From Chloroflexota bacterium (lineage in GTDB: Bacteria; Chloroflexota; Anaerolineae; Caldilineales; Caldilineaceae), in assembly GCA_003577005.1 (NCBI GenBank), contig QEUW01000408.1, positions 1-7,534 of the forward strand: a stretch of 7,534 bases of DNA, in the 5' to 3' direction. How positions within the stretch are numbered: position 1 is the first letter of the stretch; every line of letters begins with the position of its first letter. The notes beneath the pieces are model-generated. The model saw nothing but the letters and a program-made list of their open reading frames with translations. It did no database searches and had not been told where the DNA came from. A program made the position numbers and the translations under genes. Of the stretch, positions 1 to 5,022 are shown in pieces.

Positions 1-1
1 G

Positions 2-1036
2 CATGATGAGGGCACGCCCCCCGGCGAGATCGTAGTGCTGGCGCCCTTTGTCAGCGATGCGCTCCGTTTTAGTCTTCAGACCGGGCTGGCCGAGGCCAAT
101 ATCACACTCACAACCCACCGCCCCAGCCGGGCGCTGGAAAGCGAACCTGCTGCCCGTTCGCTGCTGACGCTAGCCTGTCTGGCCCATCCGCACTGGGGCA
201 TCCGCCCGGCGCCGGCCGATGTGACGCTGGCGCTGGCGCTGGCGATCCAGCCGCTGGACCCGGTGCGCGCCCACTTGTTGACACGCATCGTCTACCCTGA
301 ACGGCGTGGCACTATTGAGCTGGGCCGTTTTGGCGAACTGGCAACGGAGATGCAACAGCGGATCACTTTTGCACTAGGAGAGGCTTTCGACCACCTGCGC
401 GACTGGCTCTACGCCTATCGTTCCGCGCCCGAAATTACGCCGTTGGACCAGTTCTTTGCCCGCTTCTTTGGCGAAGTGTTGAGCCAGCCAGGCTATGGTT
501 TTCACGACGACCGCGATGCAGCGCGCGTGGCGAATCAACTGGTCGAATCGGCACGCAATTTCCGCTGGGCGATGGAGAACGCGGAATCGGATAGCCGTTC
601 TGCCGTAGATTTGGGTCGTGAGTACGTTCGCCTGGTGCAAAGTGGGGCGCTAGGCGCGCTCTATGTGCCGGGGTGGCGGGTGGCGGAGGATGCGGTATTT
701 CTGGCGCCGGCCTATACCTTTCTCATGCGCAACCGGCCGGTGGCGCTGCAGTTTTGGCTGGATATCGGGGCGGGGGGCTGGTGGGAGCGGCTCTACCAGC
801 CGCTGACCCACCCGCATGTGCTGTCACACCACTGGCCGGCGCACGAACCCTGGAGCGACTTTGCCGAATACACCACCCGGCAAGAGACGCTCCACCGCCT
901 GCTCCTCGGCCTGATCCGCCGCACCCGCCAGCGAATCTATCTTGGCATCAGCGACTACAGCGAAAGCGGCTTCGAGCAGCACGGCCCGCTGCTCATGTTG
1001 ATCAACCGGCTGCTGGCGGAAGGGCGTAATGAGTGA
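2..1036 (+). CDS. C-terminal part of a probable UvrD/Rep-like helicase (5' end outside window)
   Basis: The frame is open from base 2, so the gene begins upstream of the window; the GTG at 35 is internal. 344 residues are visible before the TGA at 1034-1036. The start (GEIVVLAPFVSDALRFSL) resembles the segment of UvrD-type helicases that follows the first helicase half ('vLaPf... alr.sL'). Next comes an RPSRALESEPAARSLLTLA stretch, comparable to the region after helicase motif IV. The end (GLIRRTRQRIYLGISDYSESG) resembles helicase motif VI, where an Arg contacts ATP. The Walker A and B motifs would lie upstream and cannot be seen. There is no Cys cluster, so no iron-sulfur nuclease domain is visible. 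I recall similar proteins annotated as UvrD/Rep helicases in Chloroflexota, but the N-terminal half is needed for certainty. It converges on the bactofilin-like gene; the stop codon lies inside a hairpin repeat. Confidence 0.55.
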   Translation, partial: HDEGTPPGEIVVLAPFVSDALRFSLQTGLAEANITLTTHRPSRALESEPAARSLLTLACLAHPHWGIRPAPADVTLALALAIQPLDPVRAHLLTRIVYPERRGTIELGRFGELATEMQQRITFALGEAFDHLRDWLYAYRSAPEITPLDQFFARFFGEVLSQPGYGFHDDRDAARVANQLVESARNFRWAMENAESDSRSAVDLGREYVRLVQSGALGALYVPGWRVAEDAVFLAPAYTFLMRNRPVALQFWLDIGAGGWWERLYQPLTHPHVLSHHWPAHEPWSDFAEYTTRQETLHRLLLGLIRRTRQRIYLGISDYSESGFEQHGPLLMLINRLLAEGRNE

Positions 1037-1072
1037 TACGTCAAATTACAGCTTACCCATCACGCATTACGC
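1024..1072. repeat. Hairpin-forming repeat between convergent genes
   Basis: GCGTAATGAGTGAT (1024-1037) and ATCACGCATTACGC (1059-1072) are complementary at 13 of 14 positions (only A1032/G1064 fails), with a 21-base loop. The right arm runs into a heptamer tandem, CGCATTA twice (1063-1076). The left arm contains the helicase stop codon (1034-1036); the stop of the minus-strand gene (TTA, 1074-1076) lies in the second heptamer, just outside the stem. It could act as a bidirectional transcript end, but neither side has a clear T-run, so a dispersed palindromic repeat is equally possible. Confidence 0.6.
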
Positions 1073-1073
1073 A

Positions 1074-2540
1074 TTACACATCAGCCAGCCGGCGCGCCTG
1101 GCCGAGCAAATCATCGCTGATCACGCGTTGGGGGGGCCAGCCGATGATGGCGGCGGCTTCGTCGGGTGTCAGCGCCGCCAACTGGGCAAAGGTGCGGATG
1201 CCCGCCTCTTTGAGGCGGCGGTCAAAAGTGGGGCCGATGCCGCGCAACGCAGTGAAGTCGTCCTCGGCGACCGGTTCAGTTGCTGGCGGTACACCAGCTT
1301 CAGACGGGGTTGGCTCGGCAGTCACGTCGGCAGATACGACTTCGCCTTCTTCAGGATAGACGCGCACCGCAGAGGCTCCCGCCCCACCTGCCGGCTCTTC
1401 AGCCCCGGCAGGTGAGACTGATGGGGGAGGAGGTGCAGGGGCCTCTGCAACCGAGGCGGGGGGGGGCGGGGCCAGCCTGAGCCAATGGACGAGCGCCGCA
1501 CCCACACCCGCGGATGAGACCAGCAGCCAGATCAGATAGGCAGCCGGGCGGAAACAGCCACCCAGCGCCCAGAGCAGGGCCACGGCGCCCGTCAGCAGCA
1601 GGGCGCCCAAGGCCGTGCTCGCCAGCGGTTGTACGGGTGTCTGCAGATAGCCAGACAGCCGGTTGCCCACGTACTGCGAGACGATGGCCCAGCCGACCAG
1701 GTTGAGCACCAGCAGGAGGGCACCGGTCAAAAAGCCGCCAAGACAGAGAATAATGGTGGCAAACAACCCAACCGTCAGAACCCCCAGGACGAGGTTGATC
1801 AACAGACCCACGACAAAACTGAAGGCCGTGCGCTCGACCATGATTTCGTAGATCGGGCGCAGGAGATCGGGCCGCAGGTTGTGGAAGAGGATAACCAGCC
1901 CCACCACGACTGCCACCACCAGCACCGCCAATACCAACCGCAGGATCAGCCCACCCAGCCAGCCCCAAAAAGATTGCCGGCCATCAATAAAGGCAGGGGG
2001 CGCCGGGCGTATGGATTCCCCGGCCCCATTGGAAAAGCGAAAGGGAAAGGAAAAACCGCGTCCCCGTACCACTTCCCCTTCCACCACGGCGCCGGGCGCC
2101 CGCAGCAGATCGCCGCTGACGATGCTCACATCGCCCGCAACCACTGCGCTGTCGGTCAGTTCGATGTTGCCACTCATCGCGGCTACATCGCCGCCCACTT
2201 CCCCGGCGATCCAGACGTTGCCGCTCAACGCCGAGATATTGCCCTCGACCACACCACCGGTATGTACTTCTACATTTCCGCTCAGCACATTGAGGTTGCC
2301 ATCAATGCGCCCACCCCGTTCCACACTGGTGTTGCCGGCAAGGACCGTCACATCGCCGTCATAAACATCGCCGGAGCCTACCGTCAGGTTGCTTGAGAAG
2401 ACGTAGTCGCCAAATTGTGCCGGAATCGGTGGGTCAGCAGCCAGGGCGCGGACAGAATCCGCCCCAAAGGAAAGCGATGCAATCACGAGCAGCACGCTAA
2501 GGACGGCAAACCCACAAAGCGTGCGGTAAATCGGTTTCAT
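1074..2540 (-). CDS. Exported bactofilin-like (polymer-forming) membrane protein with C-terminal helix-hairpin-helix domain
   Basis: 488 residues from the ATG at 2540. A frame-consistent ATG at 2549 is 3 codons longer, but an AAGG at 2552-2555 is only 2 bases from it and 11 from the chosen start. Order of parts: signal peptide or N-terminal anchor (residues 1-35, MKPIYRT then hydrophobic, ending near ALAAD); a beta-helix of five 17-19-residue repeats (63-155), each with a core such as VLAGN, VLSGN, ALSGN, AMSGN or IVSGD and most ending in xVxG; about five membrane spans (near 196-218, 240-263, 265-288, 306-328, 332-352); a Pro/Ala/Glu linker (356-427); and a helix-hairpin-helix domain (428-487) with LRGIGPTFDRRLKEAGI. 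The repeats resemble the bactofilin/'polymer-forming cytoskeletal' fold. With an exported N-terminus, five spans put the final domain in the cytoplasm. It is the last gene behind a sigma/anti-sigma pair, suggesting an envelope role under that sigma factor. Its exact function is unknown. Confidence 0.75.
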   Translation of the reverse strand: MKPIYRTLCGFAVLSVLLVIASLSFGADSVRALAADPPIPAQFGDYVFSSNLTVGSGDVYDGDVTVLAGNTSVERGGRIDGNLNVLSGNVEVHTGGVVEGNISALSGNVWIAGEVGGDVAAMSGNIELTDSAVVAGDVSIVSGDLLRAPGAVVEGEVVRGRGFSFPFRFSNGAGESIRPAPPAFIDGRQSFWGWLGGLILRLVLAVLVVAVVVGLVILFHNLRPDLLRPIYEIMVERTAFSFVVGLLINLVLGVLTVGLFATIILCLGGFLTGALLLVLNLVGWAIVSQYVGNRLSGYLQTPVQPLASTALGALLLTGAVALLWALGGCFRPAAYLIWLLVSSAGVGAALVHWLRLAPPPPASVAEAPAPPPPSVSPAGAEEPAGGAGASAVRVYPEEGEVVSADVTAEPTPSEAGVPPATEPVAEDDFTALRGIGPTFDRRLKEAGIRTFAQLAALTPDEAAAIIGWPPQRVISDDLLGQARRLADV

Positions 2541-2596
2541 AAGAGCCATTACCTTGAAAAGAGTGGAGTGGCGAAAGTTTGAAGTGGCAGCCCCGC

Positions 2597-3208
2597 TTAA
2601 GCCACAGAGGCCGCCACAGAATTGTCGCCCTGGCCGGTTGTTGTCCGGCGCAAAAAGCGAACCCACAAACTCAGCAGGATGGTTGCGAGCGTGACATAGA
2701 GCAACAGCATGACCATTGTCTGCGGCGACGCAGCGATCGCCCCCAATGAATCCCTCAACATGGCAAACCAGTGCCCGACTGTAGATGAGAGGTAAGCAAG
2801 CAGATAGATGAGATCATTCAACTGCACCCCTTGAGAGAGCAACAGGAAGGCGCCCAACCCGACGATAGTGGCCACCAGACCGCTCCACAGCAACACGACC
2901 AACCCGCCAAACAAGATCCCTTGCCATAACCGGCGGCGGCGCTCAAACTGTACCAGACAAAGCTCGACCCGGTCGACAAAGCCCGGCGGCGGCTCGGCGT
3001 GCGGGGTGGCAGCTATCTGTTGGTGAAGACGCTGCCACTCTTGCCACTGGCGGGCCAGGAGAGGATAACGCTCCACATAGGAGTCAAACTGCTGCTGCTC
3101 GCTGCTGTCCAGCAGGTTATCCAGCCGCAGCGACATCAACAACGTAAACTCTTCTTGCATCTCTGGCGTTGGCTGGGGTGAGGGTGAGAATCGTGCTTGC
3201 TCGCTCAT
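2597..3208 (-). CDS. Probable membrane anti-sigma factor lacking the zinc ligands
   Basis: 203 residues. The start is set by a strong Shine-Dalgarno (AAGGTGG on the minus strand) 4 bases before the ATG at 3208; an in-frame ATG at 3250 lies inside the sigma gene and is less likely. Residues 18-66 (EEFTLLMSLRLDNLLDSSEQQQF...) match the helical start of anti-sigma zinc-finger (zf-HC2) proteins ('LMSLALDGLLDEAE...'). The usual H-x3-C-x2-C is replaced by Tyr44, Tyr48 and Leu51, and the only Cys in the protein is Cys84. A basic patch (ERRRR, 89-93) precedes a membrane span (about 97-125), a weaker hydrophobic stretch (131-150) and a second clear span (163-184), followed by a short basic tail. It starts 14 bases after the sigma stop, the typical anti-sigma position. 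Its role as inhibitor of the upstream sigma factor is inferred from position and N-terminal similarity; a generic membrane protein of unknown role is the alternative. Confidence 0.6.
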   Translation of the reverse strand: MSEQARFSPSPQPTPEMQEEFTLLMSLRLDNLLDSSEQQQFDSYVERYPLLARQWQEWQRLHQQIAATPHAEPPPGFVDRVELCLVQFERRRRLWQGILFGGLVVLLWSGLVATIVGLGAFLLLSQGVQLNDLIYLLAYLSSTVGHWFAMLRDSLGAIAASPQTMVMLLLYVTLATILLSLWVRFLRRTTTGQGDNSVAASVA

Positions 3209-3212
3209 AAGG

Positions 3213-3219
3213 CCACCTT
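3213..3219 (-). promoter_or_regulatory. Ribosome binding site of the anti-sigma gene
   Basis: CCACCTT on the plus strand reads AAGGTGG on the minus strand, 4 bases before the ATG at 3208. It lies in the 14-base gap after the sigma stop codon (3223-3225) and decides the start in favour of 3208 over 3250. Confidence 0.7.
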
Positions 3220-3222
3220 GCT

Positions 3223-3879
3223 TTACGCGCCGGCCACTGCCGGGCGCCACATCAAAAGCTGCGTGTCGGTCGTGCGGGCTGTGTTTTTTGCTGGAGTCGC
3301 TCGCCGCTGCCCAGTCGGTGGCGGCATGGCAACCGGGCGATTGCGATAGAGATCGGCCACCTGTTTGCGCGCCCGAAAGAGACGGCTCTTGACCGCGGCC
3401 ACCGTCAGCCCCATCACCTCGGCGATCTGGTCGTAACTGTACTCTTCCCAGTAGCGGAGGATCAGCGGCGTCCGGTACTCTGGCTCCAACTGGTCGAGAA
3501 GTGTCTGCAATTCGACTGCCTGCTCCTTGTCCAGGACAGCTTCCTCTGGCAAGGGTGACTCCTCTTCCAGATTCTGCAGCACCGGGTTATCATCAATCGA
3601 GACCTGGGTGCCCCGGCGCTTGCGCAAGCGGTCGATGCAATGATGATTGGCAATCGAGAGGATCCAGGTACTAAACTTGTACCCGCCGTCGTATTGGTCA
3701 AGCCGGGAATAGGCGCGCAGAAAGGTCTCCTGTGCGGCATCCTCGGCCTCCTGGGCGTTGCCCAACATGCGATACGTTAGATTGTAAACCGGTCGTTGAT
3801 ATGCTTCTACCAGGTTGCTAAAGGCCTGTTTATCCCCAGACCGGGCCTCTCGCACCCACGTTTCTTCCTGCTCATACAT
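3223..3879 (-). CDS. ECF-type (group 4) RNA polymerase sigma factor
   Basis: 218 residues. It directs RNA polymerase to specific promoters. Region 2 spans about residues 20-90: AFSNLVEAYQRPVYNLTYRMLGN, then the core-binding EAEDAAQETFLRAY and the -10-recognition KFSTWILSIANHHCIDRLRKR. An acidic linker (97-122) follows. Region 4 (about 123-178) contains LEPEYRTPLILRYWEEYSYDQIAEVMG and the recognition helix TVAAVKSRLFRARKQV. Regions 1 and 3 are absent, as expected for ECF factors. A 40-residue Pro/Arg/Thr-rich tail (179-218) extends past region 4, longer than in most family members (about 170-200 residues). The start at 3879 has only a weak, distant GGG upstream; no better in-frame start was found. 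It is followed at 14 bases by the probable anti-sigma gene and then the bactofilin-like gene, which points to an envelope-signal regulon with its own regulator. Confidence 0.95.
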   Translation of the reverse strand: MYEQEETWVREARSGDKQAFSNLVEAYQRPVYNLTYRMLGNAQEAEDAAQETFLRAYSRLDQYDGGYKFSTWILSIANHHCIDRLRKRRGTQVSIDDNPVLQNLEEESPLPEEAVLDKEQAVELQTLLDQLEPEYRTPLILRYWEEYSYDQIAEVMGLTVAAVKSRLFRARKQVADLYRNRPVAMPPPTGQRRATPAKNTARTTDTQLLMWRPAVAGA

Positions 3880-3936
3880 GGTGATTCATACCCTGTGCAT
3901 GGCATCGTCAGTAAGAAGGCTACTGCCATACGCACC

Positions 3937-3963
3937 AGTACGCAGCCATGCAGCAAAAGTTTC
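3937..3963 (-). promoter_or_regulatory. Candidate ECF-type promoter upstream of the sigma gene
   Basis: On the minus strand GAAACTT (3957-3963) is followed after 14 bases by CGTACT (3937-3942). This resembles the ECF pattern of a GGAAC/GAAAC -35 with a CGTC-type -10 and lies about 58 bases before the ATG at 3879. It would allow the sigma factor to act on its own operon. The match is partial, so this is tentative. Confidence 0.25.
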
Positions 3964-3987
3964 GTATTCTGGCGTATTCACGGCCAG

Positions 3988-4060
3988 CAGTGAGCAGTAA
4001 TCAGTGAGCCATAGCCGACGCTCATCGACTGACCGCTGTTCACCGCTCACTGGCTGCTCA
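3988..4060. repeat. Intergenic direct and inverted repeat, hairpin-forming
   Basis: CAGTGAGC occurs at 3988-3995 and again at 4002-4009. The arm at 3991-4009 pairs with GCTCACTGGCTGCTCA at 4045-4060: 7 plus 8 base pairs separated by an unequal internal loop (TAAT against G), with a 35-base loop. It begins 17 bases past the coxG stop (minus strand) and may end that transcript or simply be a dispersed repeat. No T-run follows it. The rest of the 3880-4077 gap holds only the ECF promoter candidate. Confidence 0.5.
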
Positions 4061-4077
4061 TTTACACTATATCTAAT

Positions 4078-4809
4078 CTAATCTCTGCTCTGGACCAGCC
4101 GCACCAGGATCACAAAGAGCAACATCCCCAGCGCGCCCAGCACCGCATAGAAGACCTTTTCCTGCTGGTTGAGCGGGATGTAGTCCGAGGCGAGATCGCG
4201 GGCGACATCTTTGGCGACCTCTGTTGCCAGCTTTGCGGCCGAAGGGGCCGGGGCAGCTTGCGGCTGGGGGCTAGGGGCGGGAACGGCGGGCGCAACAGCA
4301 GGGGCCGGTGCAGGCGTTTCCGCAACCGGCGGCTTTTCTAGCTCCACAACTGCTGGCGCAGGGGGAGCAAGCCGCGCCTGGATCTGCTCGTCGAGCACCT
4401 TTAGCCCTTGGCGGATGATGGACTTGGCCGTACTATCGATCAAGCGCTGGCCAACACCGGCGATCTTGCCGCCTACCTGAACATTCCCTTCGTAGCTCAT
4501 GACCGTCCCGTCGCCGTTTTCGGACAACGAGATGGCTCCCTCGCCGTCGACAAAGCCGGCTGGGCCTGAACCATTGACTTTCATACGATAGCGTTCGGGC
4601 GGCTCGATGGCGGAGAGTTCGACTTTGCCGTCAAACTTACCCTGTACGGGGCCAACGCGCACATTCATCGCCGCCTTGTATTCATTCTCGCCCACCTGTT
4701 CAAGTTTTTCGCCACCGGGCAGCGCCTGCGCCAATACGGTGGGGTCCATAAGCGCCTCCCAGACAGCGGGGCGCGGGGCCTGAAAAGTGTAGGCGCCTTT
4801 GATCTGCAT
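4078..4809 (-). CDS. coxG: CoxG-family SRPBCC protein with C-terminal membrane anchor
   Basis: 243 residues. Residues 1-147 form the CoxG/SRPBCC domain: MQIKGAYTFQAPRPAVWEAL, then ALPGGEKLE (29-37), VGPVQGKFDGKVEL (52-65), a GSGPAGFVDGEGAI stretch (80-93), and VQVGGKIAGVGQRLID (110-125). A long Pro/Ala linker (148-192) leads to an amphipathic segment (193-212), a single membrane span (about 219-238) and a short basic end. In Oligotropha, CoxG helps attach CO dehydrogenase to the inner membrane; relatives accompany other molybdenum hydroxylases such as xanthine dehydrogenase. No CO dehydrogenase or hydroxylase subunit is in the window, so the partner enzyme is unknown and 'CO dehydrogenase subunit G' should be taken as a family name. 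The start is well supported: AAGGAG (4818-4823, minus strand) lies 8 bases upstream and a strong promoter precedes it. It is divergent from fdrA. Confidence 0.85.
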   Translation of the reverse strand: MQIKGAYTFQAPRPAVWEALMDPTVLAQALPGGEKLEQVGENEYKAAMNVRVGPVQGKFDGKVELSAIEPPERYRMKVNGSGPAGFVDGEGAISLSENGDGTVMSYEGNVQVGGKIAGVGQRLIDSTAKSIIRQGLKVLDEQIQARLAPPAPAVVELEKPPVAETPAPAPAVAPAVPAPSPQPQAAPAPSAAKLATEVAKDVARDLASDYIPLNQQEKVFYAVLGALGMLLFVILVRLVQSRD

Positions 4810-4847
4810 CGTCTGTTCTCCTTACCTGTCGCATCGATTCTAAACGA

Positions 4848-4876
4848 ATTGTAGGCAGGGAGATACCCCTTGTCAA
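4848..4876 (-). promoter_or_regulatory. Sigma-70-type promoter of coxG
   Basis: On the minus strand a perfect -35 TTGACA (4871-4876) is separated by 17 bases from TACAAT (4848-4853), one base from the consensus -10. Transcription would begin near 4841, giving a leader of about 30 bases that contains the AAGGAG ribosome site. Confidence 0.75.
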
Positions 4877-4895
4877 ACCACGAGTCTGCTTCGGA

Positions 4896-4920
4896 TAGAG
4901 CAAGATGGCGTCTTGCTCTA
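4896..4920. repeat. Perfect 10-bp palindrome, possible operator
   Basis: TAGAGCAAGA (4896-4905) and TCTTGCTCTA (4911-4920) are exact reverse complements around a 5-base spacer, TGGCG. The right arm contains the -35 box proposed for fdrA, and the element lies 20 bases upstream of the coxG -35 box. This position suits a regulator of one or both divergent genes. It could instead be a dispersed palindromic repeat; only its copy number elsewhere would tell. Confidence 0.6.
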
Positions 4921-4941
4921 CAAACCCAAAGATGCTACAAT
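4913..4941 (+). promoter_or_regulatory. Sigma-70-type promoter of fdrA
   Basis: TTGCTC (4913-4918), a 17-base spacer and TACAAT (4936-4941), preceded by TGC (4933-4935), which forms an extended -10. Transcription would begin near 4948, leaving about 75 bases of leader before the ATG at 5023. No other good promoter was seen in the gap. Confidence 0.55.
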
Positions 4942-5022
4942 CGGCCCATCTTCGACGCCTTCACCTGCGCAACTCCCGACTGGCCGCCAGGGGTGCGTTT
5001 ATCCGCACACATCGTTCTAGCT

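Noticed and set aside
1029..1415. Gene starting with an ATGA overlap at the helicase stop
   Set aside because: The first codons are the hairpin/heptamer repeat (reads SLPITHYALHIS) and the rest is opposite the HhH domain of the minus-strand gene.
1629..2396. 255-codon open frame on the plus strand
   Set aside because: It is opposite the bactofilin-like gene; the translation is a His/Gln-rich mirror of the repeats and has no family resemblance.
2541..2666. Longer start for the bactofilin-like protein at 2666
   Set aside because: It would overlap the anti-sigma gene by 70 bases and place 42 non-hydrophobic residues before the signal peptide.
3991..4060. Rho-independent terminator of coxG
   Set aside because: The stem is broken by an internal loop, the loop is 35 bases and no T-run follows on the minus strand; kept only as a repeat.
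4870..5022. N-terminal extension of fdrA from the TTG at 4870
   Set aside because: These 51 codons contain the coxG -35 box, the palindrome and the fdrA promoter, and have no counterpart in FdrA proteins; homology begins exactly at the ATG at 5023.
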